DNA from: Nitrincola alkalisediminis
GTDB taxonomy: Bacteria; Pseudomonadota; Gammaproteobacteria; Pseudomonadales; Balneatricaceae
Assembly (NCBI RefSeq): GCF_009821115.1
Contig: NZ_VYTY01000013.1
Span: forward strand, 35,294-99,293
Length of the DNA stretch: 64,000 nt
Reading direction: 5' to 3'
The notes beneath the pieces are model-generated. The model ran no database searches and was not told where the DNA came from. It saw nothing but the letters and a program-made list of their open reading frames with translations. Each line of letters opens with the position of its first letter. Positions within the stretch are counted from its first letter, which is position 1. Below are positions 18,909 through 30,000 of the stretch, one piece after another. Both the position numbers and the translations under genes were made by a program.

Positions 18909-18974
18909 CGAATCAACGAGAATCCTAATACAGTGTCATCCTTAGTCATTGTGTGAAAATAAGAGGCGTTATCC

Positions 18975-21152
18975 ATGAGTCAGCAACGAATTCAGGTTGA
19001 AAATCTGCAGGTAGCAGAAACACTTTATGATTTCATTAATAATGAAGCGTTACCCGGTACAGGCGTCGATCAAGTTGCTTTCTGGAAAGCCTTCGATCAA
19101 ATTATCCAAGATCTAGCGCCTAAAAACCGCGAACTGCTCGCGAAGCGTGATGCCATCCAAGCACAACTTGATGAGTGGTACGCTGCTCGTAAAGGTCAGC
19201 TTTTAAATATGACCGAGTACAAAGCCTTTTTATCTGAAATTGGCTATCTCTTGCCAGAAGGCGATGATTTCACAGCGACCACCACCAATGTAGACCCAGA
19301 AATGGCAACCCTGGCCGGGCCTCAGCTCGTTGTGCCGGTTATGAACGCACGTTATGCGCTGAATGCGGCGAATGCGCGTTGGGGGAGCCTGTATGATGCC
19401 TTGTACGGCACCGATGCCATTGGTGAAGACGGCGGTGCTGAAAAAGGAGCAACCTACAATCCTGTGCGTGGGGCTAAGGTAGTCGCTTTTGCACGTCAGT
19501 TTTTAGACGATGCCGCCCCCTTGGCCGAAAGCTCGCATGTAGGGGCAAAAGGCTACGCCATCGTAGATGGGGCTTTGCAGGTCACCTTAGTCACGGGTGA
19601 AACAGTCGGTTTAAAAATGCCCGATCAACTCGTGGGTTACTTGGGAGATGCATCACAGCCTTCAGCCATCGTATTGCGCCATAATGGCCTGCATTTCGAA
19701 ATTCAATTTGATGCGAACAGTGTCATAGGTAAAGCTGACAGTGCAGGTATTAAAGATATTTTGATGGAGTCTGCTCTTTCCACCATCATGGATTGTGAGG
19801 ATTCCATTGCCGCCGTTGATGCAGATGACAAGGTTCAGGTTTACCGCAATTGGTTAGGTTTGATGAAGGGTACCTTGACCGAGAGCATTGAGAAAAACGG
19901 CCGTACCTTTGTTCGTGAAATGAACCCAGACCGCGAGTACACAGGCGTTGACGGTCAAACCGTAACCCTTAAAGGCCGCAGTTTGATGTTTGTCCGTAAT
20001 GTCGGCCACCTGATGACCATCAATGCGATTTTGGACAAAGATGGCAACGAAATTCCAGAAGGCATCATGGACGGTCTTGTGACATCGCTCATCTCCATTC
20101 ACGATGTGAAAGGATTGGGCAAGTTTAAAAACAGCGTAACAGGCTCTATGTACATCGTTAAGCCAAAAATGCACGGCCCTGAAGAAGTCGCCTTTGCGAA
20201 TGAACTTTTTGCACGTATTGAAGATGCCTTGGGTCTTGAGCGCTTTACCCTGAAAATGGGCATCATGGATGAAGAGCGTCGCACCACGGTTAACTTGAAA
20301 GAGTGTATTCGTGCCGCGAAAGAGCGAGTCGTCTTTATCAACACGGGCTTCTTGGATCGCACGGGCGATGAAATGCACACCTCGATGGAAGCCGGTCCTA
20401 TGTTGCGTAAAAATGACATGAAGGCCACGCCATGGATTAAAGCCTACGAAGATTGGAACGTTGATAATGGCTTGCTGTGCGGTTTGCAAGGTCGTGCTCA
20501 GATCGGTAAAGGCATGTGGGCCATGCCAGATCTGATGGCCAATATGTTAGAGCAAAAAATTGCGCATCCTTTGTCTGGCGCGAATACCGCTTGGGTTCCA
20601 TCACCCACTGCCGCAACCTTGCATGCGATGCACTATCACAAGGTTGATGTGTTTGCGCGTCAGGAAGAGCTAAAACTACGTGCACGTGCCAGCCTAGATG
20701 ATATTTTAACCATCCCCGTGGCTGTTGCTCCGAATTGGTCGGCTGAAGAAATTCAGCAAGAATTAGACAACAACGTGCAGGGTATCTTGGGATACGTGGT
20801 TCGTTGGGTGGATCAAGGCGTTGGCTGCTCGAAAGTACCCGATATCAACAATGTGGGCTTAATGGAAGACCGTGCAACTTTGCGTATCTCCAGCCAACAC
20901 ATTGCTAACTGGTTGCATCATGGTATCTGTTCGGCAGATCAAGTGATGGAAACCATGAAGCGCATGGCGAAGGTTGTTGACGGTCAAAATGCCAATGATC
21001 CCCTGTATCAGCCAATGGCCGCCGACTTTGACAAGAGCGTAGCCTTCAAAGCCGCCTGTGAGCTGGTGTTTGAAGGACGCAAGCAGCCCAATGGTTACAC
21101 GGAGCCTGTTTTGCATCGCCGTCGTATTGAGGCGAAAGCACTGGCTAAGTAA
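18975..21152 (+). CDS. glcB: Malate synthase G
   Basis: 725 residues, matching the long monomeric G isoform (about 720), not the 530-residue A form. It condenses glyoxylate with acetyl-CoA to malate, in the cytosol. Recognisable segments are [35 protein letters not shown], the [20 protein letters not shown] active-site region and [21 protein letters not shown]. The gene belongs to glycolate/glyoxylate use or the glyoxylate shunt. No isocitrate lyase or glc oxidase genes are adjacent. It is divergent from a LysR regulator and ends at a clear terminator. Confidence 0.97.
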   Translation: MSQQRIQVENLQVAETLYDFINNEALPGTGVDQVAFWKAFDQIIQDLAPKNRELLAKRDAIQAQLDEWYAARKGQLLNMTEYKAFLSEIGYLLPEGDDFTATTTNVDPEMATLAGPQLVVPVMNARYALNAANARWGSLYDALYGTDAIGEDGGAEKGATYNPVRGAKVVAFARQFLDDAAPLAESSHVGAKGYAIVDGALQVTLVTGETVGLKMPDQLVGYLGDASQPSAIVLRHNGLHFEIQFDANSVIGKADSAGIKDILMESALSTIMDCEDSIAAVDADDKVQVYRNWLGLMKGTLTESIEKNGRTFVREMNPDREYTGVDGQTVTLKGRSLMFVRNVGHLMTINAILDKDGNEIPEGIMDGLVTSLISIHDVKGLGKFKNSVTGSMYIVKPKMHGPEEVAFANELFARIEDALGLERFTLKMGIMDEERRTTVNLKECIRAAKERVVFINTGFLDRTGDEMHTSMEAGPMLRKNDMKATPWIKAYEDWNVDNGLLCGLQGRAQIGKGMWAMPDLMANMLEQKIAHPLSGANTAWVPSPTAATLHAMHYHKVDVFARQEELKLRARASLDDILTIPVAVAPNWSAEEIQQELDNNVQGILGYVVRWVDQGVGCSKVPDINNVGLMEDRATLRISSQHIANWLHHGICSADQVMETMKRMAKVVDGQNANDPLYQPMAADFDKSVAFKAACELVFEGRKQPNGYTEPVLHRRRIEAKALAK

Positions 21153-21181
21153 TCGAATCCTGATTAAAGCTGTATAATGAA

Positions 21182-21210
21182 AGGCACCTACTAAACTAGG
21201 TGCCTTTTTT
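21182..21210 (+). terminator. Intrinsic terminator of glcB
   Basis: A perfect 9-bp stem AGGCACCTA / TAGGTGCCT with a 6-nt loop followed by six T, 30 bp after the glcB stop. Confidence 0.92.
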
Positions 21211-21233
21211 ATTGATGCTGAGATGCTAAAACG

Positions 21234-22913
21234 ATGCAGAATCCCTGTGCTTATATTAAGTTTTTCTGTTTGATTTTTTTTAGTTTAATCCTGTCTTTTA
21301 CAGCTACGGCCAATGTGGTTTTAAATGAGCAGCAACAGGCGTATTTAGCCGAACTGGGGCCCGTCAAAATGTGTGTTGACCCGGATTGGGAGCCTTATGA
21401 GCGTCTTTTACCCAATGGGGATTTTGTTGGAATTGCGGCCGATCTTATCCAATTAATTGCACAACGTACCGGTGTCGATCTCAGTGTGTACCCGACAGAT
21501 GACTGGAATCACAGCTTACAGGCAGCACAAGCAGGTGATTGTCATGTAGTTGCCTTTTTAAATAAAACAGAGGCACGCAGTCAGTGGTTGTTATTCACAG
21601 AACCTTACTTCAACGATCCGAATGTTTTTATTACGCATCAAGATCATGAGTACATCCCCAATCCCGCAGGCCTAGTGGATAAAGTGGTTGTACTGCCAAA
21701 AGGCACCAGTATTGAAGAGTTTGTTCGACGTACCTATCCTAATTTAGTGATCACCGTGGTCGATACTGAAAGAGAAGCGGTGGCGATGGTCGAGCAGAAA
21801 AAAGCAGATATGACCATTCGTTCATTAACTATGGCGGCCTATACAATCCGTCAGCAGGGCTTGTTTAATTTAAAAGTGTCAGGCTTACTGCCGAATTTTG
21901 ATAATCACTTTAGAATCGGCGTTCTTCAGTCAGAACCCTACCTCAGAGACATATTGGATTTGGGGGTCGCCACTATCTCACCCCAAGAAGTTCAAGAAGC
22001 ATTAAATCGCCATGTATCAATTACTGTGTACCAAGGTATAGATTACAGCTTGGCTTTTAAAACCAGTTTTTTCTTCATTTTTTGTCTGGTGTTGTTTTTA
22101 TACTGGAACCAGCACCTGAAAAAACTGAATCATGCGCTTTCAAAACAAGACGTGTTACTCAAAGAAAAGGTCAATGAGAAAACGGAGCTGGTGGAAGCGC
22201 TCAACCTTACGCGCTTGAGGCTGGAAAATGCTCTTAAGGAGGAGCACGAAGCACGGTTAGAACAACAGCAGTTTATGCGTATGGTTACACATGAATTTAG
22301 AACCCCGCTCACTGTGATTCAGACAGGTTTTGAACTTCTCGCACTGCAAACTGATCCTGAACAAAGGGAAAAGACCTTACAAAAACAAAGTCAGGCCACT
22401 TCGCAGCTGATTGAGTTGGTGAATAACGCCCTTGTCCAAGATCGATTTGAAAACTCTGCATGGCGTCAACACTCTGAATGGATTGAAACTGAAGAGATCA
22501 TGCGCTCACTTAAAGCCTATGCAGGCACGATTTGTTCAAAGAGTTTTACGATTGACATTCAAGTTGAATCAAAAAAGTTTTTAGGCGATAAACAGTTACT
22601 CTTGATTGCGTTGAATAACCTCGTTGATAATGCGGTTAAATATTCCCCACAGGGGGGTAGGTTGCAACTCAGTGCAGGCCCATTTGAACAAGGTGTTTTG
22701 TTTAGGGTCAAAGATCAAGGCATCGGTATACCAATAGAACACCAGTCAACGATTTTTGGTAAGTATCAAAGAGGCGCTGTTGAAGGTGTAGCTGGTTTTG
22801 GGCTAGGCTTGTATATAGTCCAGCGTATTGTTTACTTACATAAAGGACGCATTGAATTGATCAGTGACGAAGGACGGGGCAGTGAGTTCAAGCTATGGCT
22901 CCCCTTACAATAA
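21234..22913 (+). CDS. Sensor histidine kinase with periplasmic solute-binding domain
   Basis: 559 residues. Signal/TM 1-26, a periplasmic SBP_bac_3-type ligand domain about 35-255 (MCVDPDWEPYE, GIAADLIQLIAQRTGVDL, LLFTEPYFNDPNVFI), one TM about 272-290, a short coiled coil, the phosphoacceptor H353 in MVTHEFRTPL, then the ATPase with N, G1 and G2 boxes (NLVDNAVKYS, VKDQGIGIP, GFGLGLYIV). It resembles BvgS/EvgS-type ligand sensing but lacks receiver and Hpt domains. It is co-transcribed with the regulator 20 bp downstream and directly precedes the adhesin. The ligand is unknown, likely a small amino-acid-like molecule. Confidence 0.92.
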   Translation: MQNPCAYIKFFCLIFFSLILSFTATANVVLNEQQQAYLAELGPVKMCVDPDWEPYERLLPNGDFVGIAADLIQLIAQRTGVDLSVYPTDDWNHSLQAAQAGDCHVVAFLNKTEARSQWLLFTEPYFNDPNVFITHQDHEYIPNPAGLVDKVVVLPKGTSIEEFVRRTYPNLVITVVDTEREAVAMVEQKKADMTIRSLTMAAYTIRQQGLFNLKVSGLLPNFDNHFRIGVLQSEPYLRDILDLGVATISPQEVQEALNRHVSITVYQGIDYSLAFKTSFFFIFCLVLFLYWNQHLKKLNHALSKQDVLLKEKVNEKTELVEALNLTRLRLENALKEEHEARLEQQQFMRMVTHEFRTPLTVIQTGFELLALQTDPEQREKTLQKQSQATSQLIELVNNALVQDRFENSAWRQHSEWIETEEIMRSLKAYAGTICSKSFTIDIQVESKKFLGDKQLLLIALNNLVDNAVKYSPQGGRLQLSAGPFEQGVLFRVKDQGIGIPIEHQSTIFGKYQRGAVEGVAGFGLGLYIVQRIVYLHKGRIELISDEGRGSEFKLWLPLQ

Positions 22914-22933
22914 AAAATAATAAGGGTCTATGA

Positions 22934-23662
22934 ATGCAAGGTAAACGTATTCTTTTGTTAGAAGATGATCATCATCTGACTGACATTGTCAGTGAGTTTT
23001 TACAGAATTATGGATATGAGGTGACAGTCACCCATACTGGGAAAGCGTTTTCTGATCAGTTAGTCAGCGCGCAATTTGACTTAATCATCATGGATTTGAA
23101 CTTGCCCGATGCAGATGGAGTCGAGCTGCTCTGCTCGATGCGCCAGCATCACAATATGCTTGTGTTTATTGTTTCCGGTCGACAGGGTAGTACTGTCAGA
23201 CTCGATTGTTTTGAAAAGGGCGCGGATGCCTATATCACCAAACCCTTTAGTTTGTTGGAGCTGGAACTGCAAGTGCGCAATGCGCTTGTGCGTCAAGATC
23301 GATATGCTCAATCAGATGCCTCTTCACCTCAGGATGCAAAAGCCATACATCAATATCCCTTATTTGACGGTTGGTATGTGTGTACAAAAACGCAAAGTGT
23401 TCAACATAACCAAGACGGTGAAATGAGCTTGACGCAAGGGGAATACCAGCTATTGCTCTTTTTACTGCGAGCCAATGGTTCGGTGGTTACCCGAGATCAA
23501 ATTATCGAAGGTTTGTCTGAATCCGCTCGTTTAACCTGCGTCGAATCAGTGAATGCGTTGATCTATCGTATCCGTAAAAAATTCATCAAGCATTGTGGCA
23601 TCAGTCCATTAGTGACAGTATCAGGAGCAGGGTATCGAGTGGGTCAAAAAGAGCGTTCCTGA
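22934..23662 (+). CDS. OmpR-family response regulator
   Basis: 242 residues. The receiver domain is about 1-120, with acidic pocket EDDHH near the N-terminus, phosphoacceptor D54 in IIMDLNLPDADG and Lys in YITKPFS. A C-terminal winged helix (about 150-238) ends with the AGYRVG wing. It is the partner of the kinase just upstream. The next gene is the giant adhesin, 340 bp on, with an 11-bp phased direct repeat between, so transcription of the adhesin is its most likely target. Confidence 0.93.
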   Translation: MQGKRILLLEDDHHLTDIVSEFLQNYGYEVTVTHTGKAFSDQLVSAQFDLIIMDLNLPDADGVELLCSMRQHHNMLVFIVSGRQGSTVRLDCFEKGADAYITKPFSLLELELQVRNALVRQDRYAQSDASSPQDAKAIHQYPLFDGWYVCTKTQSVQHNQDGEMSLTQGEYQLLLFLLRANGSVVTRDQIIEGLSESARLTCVESVNALIYRIRKKFIKHCGISPLVTVSGAGYRVGQKERS

Positions 23663-23751
23663 GAGGCGTTCTGGCTTGATCTGCTCCGAAAAATGCCACT
23701 CAAATATAAATAGATCTGTTTCAAACAAGTATTGATGCGGATCAATTTTCT

Positions 23752-23796
23752 CCAATAAATCTGCTTCGTTCATTTTTCGTTCATTACCTTTATTGG
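23752..23796. promoter_or_regulatory. Phased direct repeat inside an inverted repeat, upstream of the adhesin
   Basis: TTCGTTCATT occurs at 23765-23774 and again at 23776-23785, an 11-bp period typical of OmpR/PhoB-family tandem binding. It is framed by CCAATAAA (23752-23759) and TTTATTGG (23789-23796). It lies about 90 bp after the response regulator stop and 206 bp before the adhesin ATG. The rest of 23663-24002 is AT-rich with no gene I accept. Confidence 0.5.
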
Positions 23797-24002
23797 CTTC
23801 CTTTGTTAGAGTCAAGACGCATGGCATATCTCAATTTAAGATAGGTAAAGCCTTGTAAAAACTAAAACTAACGCTTGTTTTGGTTGAACTGAAGAGTGAT
23901 GCATAAAGCTATTCGTCGGCGGCTATGAATAGCTTTGTGCATCTAAAGTGCCGAAACATGATCATTACTATGACAAAGAATTACTCTTTGGAGAGCGCTC
24001 GA

Positions 24003-27000
24003 ATGGAAAATGAAAACCAAGGCTTAAATGTTTCAATTGATACAACTACTCACCAAGATGCACCTGCATTTACAGAGGTGAGCCTGCCTTTGAGCCCAGA
24101 AACACACGAAGCGAGTGGGGTGATACCACAATCCCAGAATGAGGCTCTCACAAGTACATTCGAAAAAAACACAGTATTGTTAAAGAGAGCCAAAAAAGAA
24201 CTTGAGGAAGAAGAGGACGTCTTAAGTCTGGATGAAATGATAGATCCAGCCACTTTAGGTGACTTAACGGCGCAAGTTGTTGCTGCATCAGATGAAATGT
24301 CCACTGATGAACCCAGCGCCGACGAGGCGGCTGCGGTGTTGTCTGATACACCGTCGGCAGGGGGCGCAACAGGCTCAATATCCCCTTTGTTTGTGGGGGC
24401 GGGCTTGCTAGCGGGAGTTGCTTTAACCTCGTCAAGTAGCAGCTCTTCCAGTGCCCCTTCGACGCCTGACCCTGTAGAACCGACGCCTGTTGATCCAACT
24501 CCCGTTGATCCAACGCCAACCGATCCCACTGACATTATGGAACAAGACCCTAACCCGGGTAATCCACGTGAGGTTGAGGCTGAATCTTTTGTTATACGTT
24601 TAGTCGGTACTGAAAATGAAGATGTGTTTGAAATCACTGCGCCAAATGCTACCCGCATTGAAGTCATTGGTGATATCAAAGGCTCCAACGATGATGTGGT
24701 CTTTAAGATTAACGATGTCACGGCAGGTAGTCGCGATGTACGAACGATTACGTTAATTACCAACATTGATGGATCAAATAATAAGCTGGTATTCGACTTT
24801 GCGGATGCAAATGATGTCGTTAAGTTAGCCGCAGATAGTGACATCAAAGGCTTTAGTAAAATAGAAGTGAAAAATGGTACGTTGGATCTGTCCGGCGTTA
24901 ATATCTCTGGCATCATTGATATCGAAGTCAACTCGGGCGTGGTGTTGACTCTGTCACAATTTAAAGCGCTGGCATCTTTAGTGAGCGTATCTGGGCATGG
25001 TGCGTTAACACTTGAATTGAGTTCTGAAGATGAGTTAGCAGAGTTAGAGGCCTATTTAGCCACGCCAAACCTTACGTTAATAGGCTTTGGTGCCGATGAA
25101 ACTGGCGGTGTATCGATTCAAATCAACGGCGAACCCGTTGAGAATGCGCAGGTTGATGCCATTATAGAACGCATCGATGCCTTATCTTTTCCATCCATTC
25201 CGCAAATTTCAGGATTGATTGATTCTTTACAGCAAAAAATAGCGGCATTAGAGGCTACATCAGGCGCAACGGCGACCGAGTTGGCCTCGTTAAACGCAGC
25301 CATCTCCGCACTCGAAGCGGATATCGATGCACTAAAAATCGTTGCTGAAGCGGTTGGTGACACCTTACAAGCTCAAATAGCCACGTTGTCTCAAAAGCTG
25401 ACAGATGACTTAGCTGCTGCACAAACCACTCTTCAAGCCAATATTGATCAAGTCGCTGCCAATCTATCGGCTGAGTTAAACTCAGCTGTAGCTGATCTCC
25501 AAGCACAGATTGATGGCCTGAGCACTGAAAGCGCGACAGCGGCTGATTTGTCGGCCTTGGCTGCTCAATTAGCAGCGACTCAAGCCGATCTCGCCGCTTT
25601 AGCGACGCTATCTGCGGCAGGCGATGCTGCGAATGCAGACGCGCTAGCGGCTGAGGTTGCGAGCTTGAACAGCGCGTTGGTCAGCGCTCAGACGCAAATG
25701 CAAAACAAACTGGATCAAGCGGTCGCCAGCATTAACGTTGAATTGGCGAATCTGCAAGATCAGATTAATGCTCTAGATGGTGATCAAGCACTGGAATTGG
25801 TATTGGCACTGCAAGCTGCCTTTACTGAAGCTGAAGCGAAAATCGCAGTTCTCGAAGCCTTTATCGCATCGGCTGAAGCCGCTGACTTAGCGGCGGCTCT
25901 GGAAAGCGAAGTGGCGGCACTTTATGCCGCATTAAGTGACAATGTAGCGACCTTGAACAGCTCACTGACAGTACTTCAAGCTAGCCTGCAAGCCAATATC
26001 GATCAAGTGTCCAGCGATCTGTCAGCTGCTTTGAATGCAGCGATTGCTGATCTGCAAGCGCAAATAGATGGCCTGAGCACTGACAGTGCAACCGCGGCTG
26101 ATGTATCTGCTTTGGCTGCTCAATTAGCAGCGACTCAAGCCGATCTAGCCGCTTTAACGACGCTATCTGCGGCAGGCGATGCTGCGAATGCAGACGCGCT
26201 AGCGGCTGAAGTTTCGAGCTTGAACAGCGCGTTGGTCAGCGCTCAGACGCAAATGCAAAACAAACTGGATCAAGCGGTCGCCGACATTCATGTTGAATTA
26301 GCGAATTTGCAAGATCAGATTAACGCTCTAGATGGCGATCAAGCGCTGGAATTGGTGTTGGCACTGCAAGCCGCCTTTGCAGAAGCTGAAGCGAAAATCG
26401 CAGTTCTTGAAGCTTTTATCGCATCGGCTGAAGCGGCTGATTTAGCGTCTGCACTGGAAAGCGAAGTGGCGGCACTTTATGCCGCATTAAGTGACAATGT
26501 TGCGACCTTGAACAGCTCACTGACAGCGCTTCACACCAGCTTGGTAGCCTACGTTGATCAAGTGTCTAACGATTTGTTTAACTCATTGGATAGCAGCCTG
26601 ACCAATTTACAGATGCAAATTAATGGTCTGGAAAATGCCACCGCAGCGAACTTGTCTGATTTAGCAGCTGAACTGGCTGCGACTAAAGGCGAACTAGCGG
26701 CTTTGGCAACTTTGTCAGCAGCAGGCGATGCGGCCAATGCTCAAGCCTTGGCTACTGAAGTGGCAAGCTTAACGTCAGCGCTGGCTGCACTCGAAACCAG
26801 TTTAGAAAACAGCATAGTTGAAGCGACGAGCGCACTTTCTGCATCTCTAAATGCAACGATTGCAGATCTGCAAGCACAAATCACTGGGTTGAGTGCTGAA
26901 AGTGCGACAGCGGCTGATTTATCGGCCCTAGCCGCTCAACTGACAGCCACTCAAGCTGATCTAGATGCTTTGGCAACCTTATCGGCAGCAGGCGATGCAG

Positions 27001-30000
27001 CGAATGCCAGCGTACTAGCAGCTGAGGTTATCAGCTTAACATCGGCATTAGAGTCATTGGAAACGCATTTACAAGACAGTATTGACCAAGTTTCAAGTAA
27101 TCTCACAACGGCTCTGGAAACCGCCATTGCTGATCTGCAAGCGCAAATTGATGGCTTGACTACAGACAACGAAACGGCGGCTGTGGATTTAGAGGCTTTA
27201 ACTGAAGAAATTGAGACCCTCAAACAAGAGATAGACGATTTAAAATTAGCGCTAGGCGTTGATACGGGATTGTCGGACACACTTGAGGATCTTCAAGACC
27301 AAATTACCGACCTTCAAGCACAAATTGATGATTTAAAAGCGGCATTAGAGGCACTCCAGCCGCCCACTGATCCTTTCGAAGGCGACACCTTGGTTTTCAC
27401 GGTTGCTGAGCTTTTTGGCAGCAATGGCACGGCTTCAGTCAACATCATTGCAGAGGCACTGCTGGACGCACTGGCAAACTATGACGCCAGTACCATCACC
27501 ATCAAAGTGACTGAGCCTCTGACGGTTGCGCAATCCACAGCGCTGTCACAAGCGGGCTTAGTGGCAGGAGCAGACAAGGTCGAATACGACATACGCGACT
27601 ATGCGACAACGGTGCAAGCGGCCCTCGCCAATCCAGATCAAAGCTTAGCATTAGTCGGTGCAGGCCAAGTTGTCGCCATTGGCAATGAGTTGAATAACAC
27701 CCTTGATATGGCGGCCATGACCTCGGATATCAATCTTCGTGTCGAACTGGACGATGGCAACGACACCTATTTTGCAGGTCGCGGTGATGAAACTATCGTT
27801 GGTGGTGCCGGTGCTGATACCATCTATTTGACTCACCGTGACGGGTCGGTGGATACGGTTGTTTATCAGAGCATTCTAGATGGACAAGTGCTGCCAAGTG
27901 CCAGTATTGCTTTCTCAACGGATGAATCTGATTATCGTGAAGGGACGGTGTTAACTCTGACGGTTAATGGACACTCTTACTCCTATACTCTTGAAAAAGG
28001 AGAAACGTCGGAGGTTGGACTTCAGGCATTAGCCGATTTGCTAACGACGTCTTCATCTATCATGGGAGTCACAGTTAATGCAGATGAAGCTAAGTTAACA
28101 GTGTTTGCGGCTTCAAGCCCTCTGCAGTTATCCGGTGGACATAACGGTACCGAAGCCATCGTCAATGATGGGTTAAAAACGCAAGTGGTTGTGAATTTTT
28201 CAAGCAATGATCAAGACTATCCTGCTAATACCAATGGTACCAATACAACAGAATTTACGCGTTATTTGAGTGTGACCATTAGTGGCGTGGTCATTAAAGC
28301 CGAGGTTGTTGCGGGAGATGCTAATGCGTCTGTTACTGCTTTAGTCGCTGCAATTAATGCGGCACGTTCAGTTGAGGATGAAACAACTCTTGTTGAGGAG
28401 GGTATTTATTTAGGCGATATTATCGACGAGGCGAGCGCTCAAGGAACTACAATTACCTTGACTGCTTTGAAAGTTGGAGAGACTGATGGGCCAACTTTTA
28501 GTGTGCAAGAAGCAAGCATTGATGTACCGGGTGTGCAGCAAGAGGTAAGTGTTCAGTTTAGCTTGGATGATACTTACTACTATGAAGGCGGCGAGCTACG
28601 TATTAAAATCAATGATGACACGATTGCAGTCGAGATGGTCGCTGGCGATGCTAAGGCAACAATAGAGAAGTTGAAACAAGCGATAGCGGACCAAGGTCTT
28701 GGTAGCCTTGAGTCCATTGGATTTAGTGTCACAGATTTTACAGTCAAGCCGACAGCTCGTACGGGATTAGCCAATAATATTCTTAGCTTTTCAGCAAATG
28801 ATTTAGATCTTAGCAGTGCTACGGGTATTCAAATCCTACAAACAGGTTCAAGTGTTTTTAGATCATCTACTGCTGGGAGTATTGGGTTTAATTTCCATTT
28901 ATTAGAAAATGCAATATACGAAGATGTGAATGCGTTAGTGACTGCTATTAATGCTATTTTAAGTTCGGATCCTGCTTATCGATTAACAGCAAGTTACAAT
29001 AGTGAGTTTAACTCGTTAGACTTTCAGGTGACCTCAGGTGGATTTAACGCACTTATCCCTGTCTCTGCACTGACATTCAAGGGACAAGTAACTGATGGCA
29101 TTACCCTTCTATCCAGCACCGAAGGCGAAGATACCCTAAGTATTACAGCTGAAATGGATTATGCCGGTGAGGCACAGCAAGCAACGCTTGAGTTGAACAG
29201 CAACTCGGGCAAATACACAGGATTTACCTTCGATAACGATGATATCGGCCCAGGCAATGACCGTGCGGCTGATGTCTATTTTGAAGACGGTAAGGTGTGG
29301 ATCACGATTACCCCATTAGATGCCAACGGTGAGAAGGATACAGTGAATGCTGTCCGCATTTCGGCTGAAATGGGTGCAAACGCGGCTGAAACGCAGGCGA
29401 ATTTGGTTGATGCAATTAATGAAAAAGTGAATGGATCAATTATCCCAGCAACACCCAATACATATACCTTGTCTAATTCAAACTATCCAAGCGGAGAACT
29501 ACAAGAAAGTTATCTGTTAAATGGTTTTTTTCATTTAATTACTTTTAATGATGGAATTAATAATATAAACGCAGACTATTTGAGTGGGCATGTAAAAACG
29601 TTAGCTGAACATATAGCTGATTTAAATGCACACTTCTCTTCATTGAGTATAGATGCAACAGCTGAAATTGTTGATAACTCGGTTCTAGTAGTCAAAACAC
29701 CTTTAACACTCACATTTATGAGGTCTGATGTTTTCTTTCAAGTTGAACAAGGCTATCCATTGGGCTCGATAATACTGACGGTTTCTAGCTCTGTGTTAGG
29801 TTCACCCGAATCCTTAGATCAACCAGACCCAGTGCTATCCCAGCTCTTGGCTGGTGCCGAGGTGTCTGGAAATGGCATCACCTTAACGGCCAAAGACAAC
29901 GCCAAGCAAACCTTCGAAATCAGCGATATTACGCTGGATTACCAAGGCGTGAAGCAAATTGCGACGGCGACCTTTACTACGTCGGATGAGGCCTATTATC

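Noticed and set aside
23621..23827. Minus-strand frame of 68 codons between the response regulator and the adhesin
   Set aside because: It overlaps the regulator's 3' end and the candidate operator. No ribosome site or recognisable product.
24050..24931. Minus-strand open frame of 293 codons inside the adhesin gene
   Set aside because: It mirrors the Ser/Thr/Pro-rich coding strand of the adhesin. Low-complexity composition and no independent signals.
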